In this document: piece by piece, positions 35,594 through 44,738 of the stretch
How the letters are laid out: each line of letters begins with the position of its first letter
Position numbering within the stretch: the first letter of the stretch is position 1
Assembly (NCBI RefSeq): GCF_038007465.1
Contig: NZ_JBBOXF010000001.1
Span: forward strand, 2,739,001 to 2,803,000
DNA length: 64,000 bases
Direction: 5' to 3'
From: Sporosarcina sp. FSL K6-1508
GTDB taxonomy: Bacteria > Bacillota > Bacilli > Bacillales_A > Planococcaceae
Made by a program: the position numbers and the translations under genes
The notes under the pieces: model-generated
The model's database searches: none
The model's input: only the letters and a program-made list of their open reading frames with translations
What the model was told of the DNA's origin: nothing

Positions 35594-36622
35594 ATGAAAA
35601 AGTTGCTATGGATTCTGCCGATTATAGCTAGCCCGGGTTTGCTTCTTCTGTTTTCTATTCTTGCTCTATTCCTCTTCTTTGCCGTATTCGTGGTGTTCAC
35701 CGAAGAGGATGATGAAAAGTTGAACTTTGCCGGAGGGGCGGTATGCCGTCCTGATGGTGAAATCAGTGAAGAGATCTTTTTCTCTCAATTCAACAATGCA
35801 GGTGAATTTACGGACAAAGGGCAAACGTTTATTGATGTTGCTGAGAACTATGGGATAGACCCCGTATTGATGGCTGCTGTCGCCTTTCATGAAACGGGTT
35901 CAGGGACATCGGCTGCCGTAATATTGAAAAATAATCCAGGCGGGTTGATGGACCCTGCAACCGGCAGCCGTTTCTTATATACCTTTGCAACAATTGAAGA
36001 AGGAATAGAGGCAATGGGGAAGACCTTGCACAATCGAATTATAAAAGATGGCCTGATTACGATTTCTGATTTAGGGAGCGCCTACGCCCCTATTGGAGCC
36101 GACAATGATCCAACTGGATTGAATAATCATTGGGTGCCGGCAGTAACAAATTTTGTTGCTCAATTCGGTGGTTTGACGATGAATTGTGAAGTTCATGTTG
36201 TTGGTGACTGGAAGATTCCCCTGATGACGGGAATAAAAATTACTAGTCCATTCGGTTATCGTATACACCCTGTATATGGGGATGAAAGACTGCATACGGG
36301 TGTGGACCTTTCATGTAAAAATGGAGACCCCATCCTTGCAGCTCAGAGCGGAAATGTCATATTTGCATCAGGCAACGGTTGGTCAAATGGATATGGGCTC
36401 CATGTAATGATCAATCATGGTGAAGTTACTACGCTTTATGCTCATATGAATTCAGTGAAAGTAAGTATAAATGGTGAAATAGCCCAAGGAGATGTAATCG
36501 GTACATGTGGTTCAACGGGAACTTCTACCGGCAATCATCTTCATTTTGAAATTATTCGTGCTGGAATGAAAGAGGACCCCATGCCTTATCTAGTGGAATA
36601 CAAGCCTGTTGTAGATAAATAA
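35594..36622 (+). CDS. Two-domain peptidoglycan hydrolase (lysozyme-like plus M23)
   Basis: A 342-residue cell-wall enzyme that opens the wall for the conjugation channel. After one membrane helix (residues 5-36) comes a glucosaminidase/lysozyme-like domain (AVAFHETGSGTSAAV...NNPGGL, about 90-190), then a M23 metallopeptidase domain with HTGVDLS and HLHFE supplying the zinc ligands. Equivalent to TcpG or VirB1-like proteins of Gram-positive systems. It closes the secretion gene block. Confidence 0.9.
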   Translation: MKKLLWILPIIASPGLLLLFSILALFLFFAVFVVFTEEDDEKLNFAGGAVCRPDGEISEEIFFSQFNNAGEFTDKGQTFIDVAENYGIDPVLMAAVAFHETGSGTSAAVILKNNPGGLMDPATGSRFLYTFATIEEGIEAMGKTLHNRIIKDGLITISDLGSAYAPIGADNDPTGLNNHWVPAVTNFVAQFGGLTMNCEVHVVGDWKIPLMTGIKITSPFGYRIHPVYGDERLHTGVDLSCKNGDPILAAQSGNVIFASGNGWSNGYGLHVMINHGEVTTLYAHMNSVKVSINGEIAQGDVIGTCGSTGTSTGNHLHFEIIRAGMKEDPMPYLVEYKPVVDK

Positions 36623-36635
36623 TTGTCAATAACTA

Positions 36636-36824
36636 TTTGTCCGACGTTAAAGTGCAGTGAAAACGTTGGGATGACAGCATTTCTATTTGTTAACGTCGGA
36701 CGTTGCATAAAATGAACGTCCGACGTAAAACTAGCCATTAATCGTTGGTGTTATAAGGTTTATGTTTCCTAACGTCGGACGTTGGGTTATTTGCAATTTA
36801 AAAAGCATATTAACGTCCGACGTT
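36636..36824. repeat. Five-copy array of a 13-bp palindrome
   Basis: The 13-bp palindrome AACGTCSGACGTT occurs at 36692-36704, 36715-36727 (last base changed), 36771-36783 and 36812-36824, with a partial copy at 36636-36648 (first half degraded). Centre-to-centre distances are 56, 23, 56 and 41 bases. The central base alternates C and G. The region is non-coding and lies between the secretion block and the RusA-like gene, so it may be a protein-binding array such as an operator cluster, origin or centromere. Confidence 0.85.
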
Positions 36825-36899
36825 GAGTGTTAAGAATGTTGATGTATCAAGGGTTTTAACAGTAAGATTACGACCCCAAACAAGAAAGGAATGAACTTT

Positions 36900-37589
36900 A
36901 TGGAATCTGAAAAAAAGATGCTGTTTGAGCAACTGAAAAGTATTGAGGAATTGAAGGTTTATATAATGTCACAAATAAACAAGTTAGGAGGAAATTATAC
37001 TGCGATTAAGAGAACATCGGTTTATCCAATGGCTAAGGTAAAATCCATGCTTATCAACGATTATCCAGTTTTTCAGTTTTCATTTGATGGTGCATTACCA
37101 GCTTATAAAGAAGATGACAGGGATTATTTAGCGTTGATTCGTCATTACTATTACCGTGCAACATTTGATTCGTATGACTTTACCAAGATAGATTTCAAGT
37201 TTAGTCAGTCTGTCATTATCACAGCCCATTACTTTAACAATATGCAGATACGCGATTTAGACAACAGAAACAGGAAACTCATTCAAGATGCTATTCGTCA
37301 AACGGGGTTAATTGGGGATGATAGCTGGTCAAGAGTATGGAATGTTGATGTAGGATTTCTTGATCCAAAAGGAAATCATGTTCAAGTTTATGTAGTGTCA
37401 CAGGACAACTTCTCAAATTTTATGTCTTACTTGCTGGAAGAACATTGGGAGTTGTTAAAGGTTGTAGAAGCGTCAAGAAAAGAGACCATTATTGAAGAAT
37501 ATAAACTAGAGGAAATCAAAAAGACAGAAAATGTAGACACAGAGAGTAAAGAAAAGAACGGAATTCCTGCAGCTGAATTTTGGGGGTAA
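36900..37589 (+). CDS. RusA-like endodeoxyribonuclease
   Basis: A 229-residue protein whose middle segment IRDLDNRNRKLIQDAIRQTGL...DDSW carries the acidic pattern of RusA-family Holliday junction resolvases (D-x-D-N, then D, then DD). The C-terminal tail is charged and probably flexible. ATG 36900 follows AAAGGA. It could process recombination or replication intermediates of the element. The call rests on one motif region, so it is moderate. Confidence 0.6.
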   Translation: MESEKKMLFEQLKSIEELKVYIMSQINKLGGNYTAIKRTSVYPMAKVKSMLINDYPVFQFSFDGALPAYKEDDRDYLALIRHYYYRATFDSYDFTKIDFKFSQSVIITAHYFNNMQIRDLDNRNRKLIQDAIRQTGLIGDDSWSRVWNVDVGFLDPKGNHVQVYVVSQDNFSNFMSYLLEEHWELLKVVEASRKETIIEEYKLEEIKKTENVDTESKEKNGIPAAEFWG

Positions 37590-37698
37590 TACTTTTCTAG
37601 AAAGTATTATATTGCACCTTGATATAGATGCTGAGATTCATATCCAATATTAAAGAATTCTGAACCCCCTAATATTGGATGCAAGAAATTAGCTGATA

Positions 37699-37827
37699 TT
37701 GTACCCCGTTTATGCTAGACAAACATTTGCAGGTACAGCGTACTCGTTCATTACTAGCGAATTAAGAAAATTGACGGAAAACCCAAGTAGTTTAGTTGAA
37801 TCAATTCGTAGCGCAGTGCAGAAGTGA
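37699..37827 (+). pseudogene. Possible remnant coding fragment
   Basis: A 42-codon open stretch ending AYSFITSELRKLTENPSSL...AVQK with natural-looking codon use but no ribosome site, preceded by a stop codon. It looks like the C-terminal end of a lost gene. The surrounding 37590-37873 region also has a TAATACTTTTCTAGAAAGTATTA hairpin right after the RusA-like gene, and otherwise nothing. Confidence 0.3.
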
Positions 37828-37873
37828 CCGAAAATAAACAGCCGGGGCGAACAGTCAACAAGGAGGAGACAGC

Positions 37874-38923
37874 ATGTCGAGGACGGGCAATAAACAGGTG
37901 GTGAAGGTTTTGCAAGCTCGTGATATTGAGATACTAAAAGGACTCTACGAACATCGAGCGTTGAGTACGGAGCAGATCATGCGACGCTACGAAATGTCGA
38001 AGTGGTACACGTATAAGAAATTAGCATTGCTACGAAACAGCAAGTTAATCAGCACACTCCCGATACGCGGATATCTCGCCAATCAGAAGCGACAAGGGAA
38101 TTACCATAGAATTAGTGAAACGGGCATCACCTGCTTACGAAAGCAGGGGGTGGCTGTTGAACGGAGTGCAGACCAATTACGTGTAAACATCAGGCACCTC
38201 CCATTCCTACTATCCAGTAACGATATAATGATTGACTTAGAAAAATATAAATGGGTAATGAAAGACAGTCGCCAGGTCAAAGTAGAATATGAATTAAACC
38301 GCGGGGCCAACGTACAGGGGATGTTAACGAGTCCCAAAGGAGTAGGTTACTTATTTTACATGTTCATGCACGGTATCAGCAAAATGAATCTAAACAAGAC
38401 TGCTAAAGAGATAAAAGAATCCAAGTATCGCAACTATATGTTATTTGCAAAAAGCCAAAAAAGTTTCAGCACAATCGTCAATGTCCTTTCTATAGATGAA
38501 AATCTAATTGTCCAATGTCAAAGTTTGAAAATATTCCCGTATGTCTTTGCAAAATACTACTTACGCTTGTTCGAAGATGAAAATAACGTCATGAAGTTTC
38601 TGGAAGACTACGAAATATATGACTTGTCCTTTAAAACGGATTTTAAAGATACCCGAAGGAAAACGTACGATGGTTTAGAGAGAGTCGTCCGGCACAATGG
38701 CGAAGAAAAGTACCTTGTAAATCTGCTCGACACGGATTTGGTCAAAGTTTATAACATCAAGCAATACCGCAAAGAAATGTACGAATTAGATGGACGGAAA
38801 GTGCTCATCGTAACAACTTCAAACACTCGAAAAATGCACGAACAGCTATTAGAAGAAATTTATCATGTCGATTATCTTGAAATTGATACCGGTGATCTTA
38901 TCGATTACCTAACCACAATCTGA
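37874..38923 (+). CDS. Replication-relaxation family protein
   Basis: A 349-residue protein with an N-terminal winged helix (LQARDIEILKGLYEHRALSTEQIMRRY...YKKLALLRNSKLIS) typical of the replication-relaxation (PF13814) group found on Gram-positive plasmids and ICEs, followed by a long domain without obvious catalytic motif. AAGGAGGAGACAGC precedes the ATG. It may handle origin relaxation or transfer initiation; a shorter relative is at 47976-48698. Confidence 0.65.
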   Translation: MSRTGNKQVVKVLQARDIEILKGLYEHRALSTEQIMRRYEMSKWYTYKKLALLRNSKLISTLPIRGYLANQKRQGNYHRISETGITCLRKQGVAVERSADQLRVNIRHLPFLLSSNDIMIDLEKYKWVMKDSRQVKVEYELNRGANVQGMLTSPKGVGYLFYMFMHGISKMNLNKTAKEIKESKYRNYMLFAKSQKSFSTIVNVLSIDENLIVQCQSLKIFPYVFAKYYLRLFEDENNVMKFLEDYEIYDLSFKTDFKDTRRKTYDGLERVVRHNGEEKYLVNLLDTDLVKVYNIKQYRKEMYELDGRKVLIVTTSNTRKMHEQLLEEIYHVDYLEIDTGDLIDYLTTI

Positions 38924-39003
38924 AAAACTATTTAATAGAAGGAACTGCCCTTCAAAAGACATTTTGAAACCACATTATCTAAAATATGAAAGGGGAAATT
39001 AAC

Positions 39004-39210
39004 ATGCAAACTAATAATCAAGTCATTCCTGAACTACTGGAGATGACAAAACTAACCGCACATGAAAAGGGTCTCAATAACGAAATAGCCATACATTTGG
39101 GTGAAGCTGAGCAAATGAGAATGTATCGGACCATGCGTGAGCTGCTGGCCGACGAACTCGTCTTCGTGTTGAATTTGGAAGTGTCGAGTGCCCGCAGTAG
39201 AAAGGGGTGA
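39004..39210 (+). CDS. Small helical protein, unknown
   Basis: A 68-residue hydrophilic protein, mostly helical by composition. AAAGGGG supports ATG 39004. It overlaps the region of the next gene's ribosome site (AAAGGGGTGA), so the two are likely coupled. No family recognised. Confidence 0.55.
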   Translation: MQTNNQVIPELLEMTKLTAHEKGLNNEIAIHLGEAEQMRMYRTMRELLADELVFVLNLEVSSARSRKG

Positions 39211-39215
39211 TTCCA

Positions 39216-39710
39216 TTGCAAGTATTCATAGTGGTGATTAGCTTTCTATTGGCAGCATTGGGTGTCACGTCCATGTACAATGCTGTCTATATCCCATCTG
39301 CAAAGTTAATACTGATTTCCGGGCTGACGACTATTGCCATCTATTTCCTAGTCAAGCGACTTCAACAGCGGAAATATAAGAAGCTGGACAGGTTGATGTC
39401 GTTCACAATGTCCCTGTTCGCTTCCCTGTTTCTTTCAAGCCTTGTTCATTCAGCGTGGGATATGGAAAAGTTCCTTTCTCGGTTAACGATGATGAAAATG
39501 ACTTTGGTGTTGCTCGTGATAGTTTCTGTTTATTTGAACGTTGTCTTCATCCGAGCAGAAATATCGTACAAGAAAAAGCGCGGCAACCAACGAATCGAGG
39601 AACAACCTAACAAAAGCTATTTTGAAAAACGGAAAGAGGAAAAGGAGAGGATACAGCGAGGGGACGTCAGAATCGTGCTAGGAGCGTCCACTGATAACGA
39701 TGATAATTGA
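39216..39710 (+). CDS. Four-helix membrane protein, unknown
   Basis: A 164-residue protein with four hydrophobic helices in the first 115 residues and a charged C-terminal tail. TTG 39216 follows AAAGGGGTGA; a GTG at 39207 overlaps the site. No family recognised. It ends the backbone segment before the AT-rich cargo genes. Confidence 0.6.
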   Translation: MQVFIVVISFLLAALGVTSMYNAVYIPSAKLILISGLTTIAIYFLVKRLQQRKYKKLDRLMSFTMSLFASLFLSSLVHSAWDMEKFLSRLTMMKMTLVLLVIVSVYLNVVFIRAEISYKKKRGNQRIEEQPNKSYFEKRKEEKERIQRGDVRIVLGASTDNDDN

Positions 39711-39822
39711 GCGAAGAATGAATTGACAATAAGATGGTGGGTTACAAGTAAAGGAATTTAATTTACAATAAAGTAATAACAACATCTTCAGCCATTGTTG
39801 ATTAGATAGGAGCAAAAATATC

Positions 39823-40815
39823 TTGAATGTTCGAGAACAATATGAAAATTATATGGACTCTTATTTTCCACAAATAAATAAGTTTCCGTTTCACCTTGAA
39901 GGTAAGATACCATGGATAAGGTTTGAATTAGGAATTCCTGGTCAATGGAGAATTAGTCAAGCTGAATATCTGAACACTGTTTACCAAAAGGCTATTACTG
40001 TCTTTGAAAAATCACATGATCCTGAGGATGACATTTTCTTATTAGTATTGAAATATGGAAGTAGCTATAAGAAGAATCGGTATAAAAAGGTAAAAGTATT
40101 CGACCGTTATATAAAGGAAAAAAAACTTCGTAACAAACTGCATGTTCTGAAAACTAATTGGTGTGATAGTGATTATGATGAAGAACAAGTGACATATTCA
40201 TATTTACTAAAATGCAAGTCTTCTGAACTTAATTATCGTCAATTACTAAAGGCGATTGCTCACACTGATTTTTTAATTCATCCTTATATTTCAGATCAAT
40301 GTTTTTTTATCAACACTACAAAACACACAATTTACCATATGTATGATGACAGGGGGTTAGATCTACTTGGTGAATCTAAAGAGTCCATAAAGGATATATA
40401 TAATAGCTATAGTAACTGGGTATTGGATTATGATCGAAAAGCTATTGATGAGAGTTTTGAATCTGGATTATACGGTATAAAAGAAACGGCCAAAGAGCGG
40501 AAAATAAGGGAAAGCGCAGATGAAGAAAAACTATCAGAGCTTGAAAGTTCGAATATTCCGTTTGAATTACCACGTAAGCCTGAACACAAATTTACGATAA
40601 AAAACGGAAAAGAGATTGTTGAGTTGATAGCAGTCCATTTACAAAGAATGGGATATGCAACGCTAGTTCAAGCCCCAAAATCAAACTCGGAGGATTATTC
40701 CATCACCTGTACAAAACCATGTCAGTTATATCAACACCAAGTGTCTATACAAACAAGTTTGATGGCATTGGTTGCAAAAAAGTACAAGGCAAAGTATGAG
40801 GGTTGGGCGTTATAA
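39823..40815 (+). CDS. DUF3885-domain protein, immunity-like
   Basis: A 330-residue protein. The segment from about residue 95 to 210 (LHVLKTNWCDSDYDEEQV...HMYDDRGLDLLG...SNWVLDYDR) fits DUF3885, a family common in orphan immunity and polymorphic-toxin gene clusters. The remaining C-terminal 110 residues are unassigned and include a small alpha-beta domain. Base composition is clearly more AT-rich than the conjugation genes, suggesting separate acquisition. The TTG start follows GGAG. Confidence 0.7.
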   Translation: MNVREQYENYMDSYFPQINKFPFHLEGKIPWIRFELGIPGQWRISQAEYLNTVYQKAITVFEKSHDPEDDIFLLVLKYGSSYKKNRYKKVKVFDRYIKEKKLRNKLHVLKTNWCDSDYDEEQVTYSYLLKCKSSELNYRQLLKAIAHTDFLIHPYISDQCFFINTTKHTIYHMYDDRGLDLLGESKESIKDIYNSYSNWVLDYDRKAIDESFESGLYGIKETAKERKIRESADEEKLSELESSNIPFELPRKPEHKFTIKNGKEIVELIAVHLQRMGYATLVQAPKSNSEDYSITCTKPCQLYQHQVSIQTSLMALVAKKYKAKYEGWAL

Positions 40816-40972
40816 TAAAAGACACATCACTTAATTAAATTTGTTCTTATTAAGCAAACTGGATCTATGGGAGTCAAACAAGATTGGGCACTCAAAGTAT
40901 TGTTATAAAAAATCTTTGTAGATAAAATGAGATTAACAAAAAATAATTCATAAAAATGGGGAAAAAGAAATT

Positions 40973-41647
40973 ATGGCTTACGATTTTTCAACACTAACCA
41001 AATACGACTTAAATTTAAAGGAACTACGAAATTACGTTTTACAGAATCAATTTGATTTCAAGTACTTTGACGAGTGGGTAAATGGCTGGATGAATGTGTT
41101 TTTAAACGCTGAAATTGATACCTTAACTCAAATTCAAAACTTAGAGAAAAATGGCATTCCGCTATTTGAAGTATTCGTAAAAGAGATTAGCTTCGGAAAG
41201 GCTAATTTTAACTTCAATTTCATTGTTGAAGGAGCAAAGAATTATATAAAGAACAGTAAAGCAGCACCTAAAAAAAAGTCCGTAACGGACTTTTTAAATA
41301 AAGTGATGTGGACTGAAGAAGAAAGTGAATCAACACATGAAATAAATGATCCAGTTTATCTTGCAACACTTCCTACAGGTAACAAAATGTACTTACTGAT
41401 TGATGGGAATACGCGAGTGTCACAGCTTTTAAGAAGTGGAACAAATGAAATTACTTACTTTGATATTTCTCCAAACAATATTATTGAACAACAGATTCTT
41501 TTGTTCACTATCGAAAAAGCGATTTATGCTTTTCTAATTGAATCTTATACTTTCCAACAACACTTGAAGAGAGGGCAATACACTCACAAGGACATCTTCA
41601 AATCGTCGAATATTTTTAATGCGTTTAAAGCACTTAACGTAAAGTAA
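40973..41647 (+). CDS. AT-rich cargo protein, unknown
   Basis: A 224-residue protein. Its middle has LLIDGNTRVSQLLRSG, loosely similar to the ParB/Srx-fold pattern where a DGxxR strand-turn precedes a helix, but the rest does not support a nuclease call. It lies in the immunity-like array. The ribosome site is weak (GGGGAAAAAG). Confidence 0.5.
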   Translation: MAYDFSTLTKYDLNLKELRNYVLQNQFDFKYFDEWVNGWMNVFLNAEIDTLTQIQNLEKNGIPLFEVFVKEISFGKANFNFNFIVEGAKNYIKNSKAAPKKKSVTDFLNKVMWTEEESESTHEINDPVYLATLPTGNKMYLLIDGNTRVSQLLRSGTNEITYFDISPNNIIEQQILLFTIEKAIYAFLIESYTFQQHLKRGQYTHKDIFKSSNIFNAFKALNVK

Positions 41648-41720
41648 GGTAATCGAGTAGTAGTGAGGGAGCGATTAACTCCATTGTTCGAGTAAATTAA
41701 GCAGTATAGGAGTAGTTAAT

Positions 41721-42449
41721 TTGAAAAAGTTAAAATCAATTATTTTTTATATTTTCTCATTAATTTCCATAGTTATATTAACAGTTATATTAACAATAGG
41801 GATATTTATATTGTTAGTAGCAATTCAAGAAAAGTTATTTGTACCTCAAGAGTATATAATGTGGATTTTTAAATATCCCAATTCTAGGTTAGTGTTTATT
41901 TATGAATCGTTCCTTTTTTGGGGATTATTCTACATTTTTAATAGGGGTTTTAGGAAAGCGTTGGGAACAAGGGCTCCTAGTTCAAAAAATAGCCTTTTTA
42001 AAAAGCATAGAAAACTAATCCTCTCCACTTTCATAACGTTCAATATAGTTCTGATATACATCATAATTTCTGCTGTTACTGTAATAACAAATAATAAGAT
42101 AATAGATTATTCATTTCTTTCTCCACAGGGTAGGGAATATAGCTACAACGATGTTGTAAATATTGACGCAGGAGTGTATGGCAAGAACCTATATTTACCG
42201 TTTACGCACGCAAAGGGTGATTTCTTTTACATTTTAGAATTAGATGATGGTTCAAAAATCGATTTAGCTGAAGTGGGGGGAGTGAAAAATGATGAGCATG
42301 AGTATTTTATCATTGAAGAACTTGACATTCAATTTATAAACATGGATATTCCTAAAGTGTCAAGTATGGAAAATTTTAAATACAGTACCGATCATTTAGA
42401 TGAAATTTATACGGACAAAATACGAAATATATTAGAAAATACCAATTAA
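41721..42449 (+). CDS. Membrane protein in immunity-like array
   Basis: A 242-residue protein with three membrane helices (about residues 5-30, 50-70 and 95-120) and a C-terminal extracellular domain. The TTG follows TAGGAG. No family recognised; strongly AT-rich. It is followed by the first copy of the intergenic palindromic element. Confidence 0.55.
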   Translation: MKKLKSIIFYIFSLISIVILTVILTIGIFILLVAIQEKLFVPQEYIMWIFKYPNSRLVFIYESFLFWGLFYIFNRGFRKALGTRAPSSKNSLFKKHRKLILSTFITFNIVLIYIIISAVTVITNNKIIDYSFLSPQGREYSYNDVVNIDAGVYGKNLYLPFTHAKGDFFYILELDDGSKIDLAEVGGVKNDEHEYFIIEELDIQFINMDIPKVSSMENFKYSTDHLDEIYTDKIRNILENTN

Positions 42450-42594
42450 AAATAATCGGCTGTTCAGCTAAAGGAGGCATTTCTACAACAAGTAGAGGTG
42501 CATTTTTACTACCTGGCAGTTTAGTTCAATAAGGATGATATAATAATTTTATATAAAGATGGAAAATGAGAACTATCGGAGGAGAAAGTTTAAT

Positions 42595-43047
42595 TTGGAC
42601 AAAACTCAAGTAATGGTTTACTTCAGTTTGTATGGAGATGAGTTTCCAATTGATTATGTGACCGAAACGTTGGAAATTGAACCTACAGAAACCTATAAAA
42701 AGGGTGATACCATCGTAAGACCCTTTAATCGAAAAGTTACTTCAACGAAAACCCATTATCGATTAGAAACAGCTTGGGAATTAAGTACGGGCTATCAAGA
42801 GTCCTTTGATGTGAAGGAGCAAATGGACCAAATCTTTGGACAGTTTAAAAATAAATCAACTAAAATAAATCAGTTGAAAACGGAGTATGAACTGGAATGC
42901 CATTTCTCAATTGTTATAATAATGGAAAACGGATATACACCTAGTTTACATCTGGATAACGAACAGATTGAATTTGCAAATAGCATAAAAGCCGAATTTG
43001 ATATTGATTTGTATACCAACCCTTATAAAAGTAATTTTGACGACTAA
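42595..43047 (+). CDS. DUF4279-domain protein, immunity-like
   Basis: A 150-residue protein fitting DUF4279 (VMVYFSLYGDEFPIDYVTETLEIEPT at the start, then a HYRLETAWEL strand), a family often found among orphan immunity genes. TTG 42595 behind GGAGGAG is preferred because the family starts there; an in-frame ATG lies at 42559. Confidence 0.7.
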   Translation: MDKTQVMVYFSLYGDEFPIDYVTETLEIEPTETYKKGDTIVRPFNRKVTSTKTHYRLETAWELSTGYQESFDVKEQMDQIFGQFKNKSTKINQLKTEYELECHFSIVIIMENGYTPSLHLDNEQIEFANSIKAEFDIDLYTNPYKSNFDD

Positions 43048-43205
43048 ATATGGCACAAACCTTGTTTAAGTAACGGGTGCGTTTCTATGATAAGAGGGAA
43101 CGTTTTTTCACTAACCGGCAGGTTAGTTCAATAAGAAACCATTATAAAATTTCAATAAACAATGTACGTAGAAACTAATAAAGGTTTTAATCCAAGGAGA
43201 TTTTT

Positions 43206-43511
43206 ATGAATAATCACTGCTGCGTAACTATGAAAGACCAAGCTAATATTAAGTGCAAAATTCACGCTAATCCATTTGGTTGTCCAGACATTTTGATTAC
43301 TTATAATAAAAAGTTTGATGAATATGGGTTAATAATTCACGATGGAGGCAGCTCAAGTATAGAGATAACCTACTGTCCCTGGTGTGGCACGAAATTACCT
43401 GAATCTAAAAGAGATTTATGGTTTGAAAACCTTGAACAATTAGGATTTGATGACCCTGTTGAGCAATCGATTCCAGAGGAATTTAAAACAGATAAATGGT
43501 ATAAAAAATAG
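43206..43511 (+). CDS. DUF6980-like cysteine-containing small protein
   Basis: A 101-residue protein with an early CC, a central YCPWCGTKLP zinc-ribbon-like motif and a LWFENLEQLGFDDP tail, resembling the DUF6980 family frequently seen in immunity clusters. AAGGAGA precedes the ATG. Confidence 0.6.
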   Translation: MNNHCCVTMKDQANIKCKIHANPFGCPDILITYNKKFDEYGLIIHDGGSSSIEITYCPWCGTKLPESKRDLWFENLEQLGFDDPVEQSIPEEFKTDKWYKK

Positions 43512-43672
43512 TAAGTGAGCAGAAGATTCACTAGCCTGTTGAGAGATGTTTTGGGAGCTTTCTTTCTTATTATAAATTTTGTGAAGGATTGTACTTCAAC
43601 TAACGAAGAAGTTTAGTTCAATAAGGATGATGTAATAATTATTCAATATAATTAGTGGAACTAGGTGAAAAA

Positions 43673-43939
43673 GTGATTTGGATGTATGTGGGTATAATAA
43701 TTATTATTTTGATGGGTACTTCATTAATCATTTCAGGGATTAACCTCACTAAAGATAAGCATAGAAAAGAGGAATATATAGACAGTACTACTGTAAATAA
43801 TTCAGGAATAATGGCATCAATTATATTATTTTTACTATCCTTTTTATTGAAGTTTATTCCATACTGGTTAATGAAAGTGTTTTTGATTTTACTCGGTATA
43901 TCTTTAATTATTTTCGGGGTTTTTCTTTTTACTCGATAA
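43673..43939 (+). CDS. Small membrane protein in immunity-like array
   Basis: About 88 residues with an N-terminal helix and two further hydrophobic helices. GTG 43673 follows TAGGTG; a GTG at 43655 is the alternative start. No family recognised. Confidence 0.5.
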   Translation: MIWMYVGIIIIILMGTSLIISGINLTKDKHRKEEYIDSTTVNNSGIMASIILFLLSFLLKFIPYWLMKVFLILLGISLIIFGVFLFTR

Positions 43940-44085
43940 AGGAGTTTTAGTATTATTTAGTTTTGAACAAACGGATGCATTACTGGAACAATGGTAATGC
44001 CCTTTTCTTCTTCAAGTAACGCAGCAGGTTAGTTGAACAAGGAATAAGGTAAGGGTATTTTTTTTGAGAAGCTTGGAGGAATAGA

Positions 44086-44556
44086 ATGAAAAAGTTTCGT
44101 GGGAAAAGACGTTATTTCCGAAATTTATCGAGAGAAGTATCATTGGATAACTATAATTTGCAATTTGATAACGAGGGGTGGTTTGACTTATGGCACACTC
44201 ATCTTGATTTTTCTGGGATTGGGAATGATAGTTTGAAGATAAGAAGAGAGCATATAAAGGCACATTTAGCTTTATATAAAAATTTATTAAAAAAGCTCGA
44301 ACCTTTCGAAAAACCATACCAAACCTGGATTCACTTAGATGATGAAGATGCTGGTACAGACGCAGTTTTTATTCATACTCCTAATCCAAATGAAGATAAT
44401 TTCCCTCTTAAAGTAGAAAATTTGAACTGGAATTGCACTATCCCGACCTCGTTCAAAGATTTAATAAACCTAGAGGAAAATAATGTGGCATATTATAAGT
44501 CAGAATCTGAAGGCGGGTACATTATCCAGTCCAAGCATCAGGGGATTAAATTGTAA
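44086..44556 (+). CDS. Immunity-like cytosolic protein
   Basis: A 156-residue soluble protein (FRGKRRYFRNLSRE at the start; DLWHTHLDFSGIG; TWIHLDDEDAGTDAVFIHTP). It looks like a compact single-domain protein of the kind found in Bacillus toxin-immunity arrays, but I cannot name the family. TTGGAGG precedes the ATG. Confidence 0.55.
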   Translation: MKKFRGKRRYFRNLSREVSLDNYNLQFDNEGWFDLWHTHLDFSGIGNDSLKIRREHIKAHLALYKNLLKKLEPFEKPYQTWIHLDDEDAGTDAVFIHTPNPNEDNFPLKVENLNWNCTIPTSFKDLINLEENNVAYYKSESEGGYIIQSKHQGIKL

Positions 44557-44665
44557 ATTCTTCTTGAGCTAACTGGCAGTTAGTTGAACAAGGGTAAGAT
44601 TTTTAAATAATCTTATTGCCTTTTTAGATGCTTAATTAAATAATATTGTTGTCAAATTACACCAG

Positions 44666-44710
44666 ACACGTTCCATTCAGTTATTGAATGTTGAACGTGT
44701 TATTTTTATT
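44666..44710 (+). terminator. Intrinsic terminator before the coupling-protein operon
   Basis: ACACGTTC (44666-44673) pairs with GAACGTGT (44693-44700), followed by TATTTTTATT. It lies about 30 bases before the next ORF start and separates the cargo array from the transfer genes. Confidence 0.75.
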
Positions 44711-44738
44711 ACCTTTTTACCAAGGAGGTATTCACGAA

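Larger units (their letters stand above)
42508..44593 (+). repeat. Five copies of a palindromic intergenic element
   Basis: After each of five consecutive cargo genes stands a copy of a palindrome with the pattern ACTAAC-(GGCA-type centre)-GTTAGT followed by SAAYAAGG: 42508-42534, 43110-43135, 43598-43626, 44014-44042 and 44569-44593. In most copies a GC-richer hairpin with a T-run (a terminator) lies just before it, and the next gene starts soon after. The arms pair in each copy although sequences differ slightly. This gives a cassette-like repeat unit: gene, terminator hairpin, palindrome. Confidence 0.75.

Noticed and set aside
36636..36824. CRISPR array
   Set aside because: Repeats are 13-bp palindromes with irregular spacing and no uniform spacers; no cas genes occur. 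The Cas4-like protein at 55684 belongs to the recombination module.
37874..38923. HUH relaxase
   Set aside because: No HxH or HUH motif with a nearby catalytic tyrosine is present; the N-terminal winged helix points to the replication-relaxation group.
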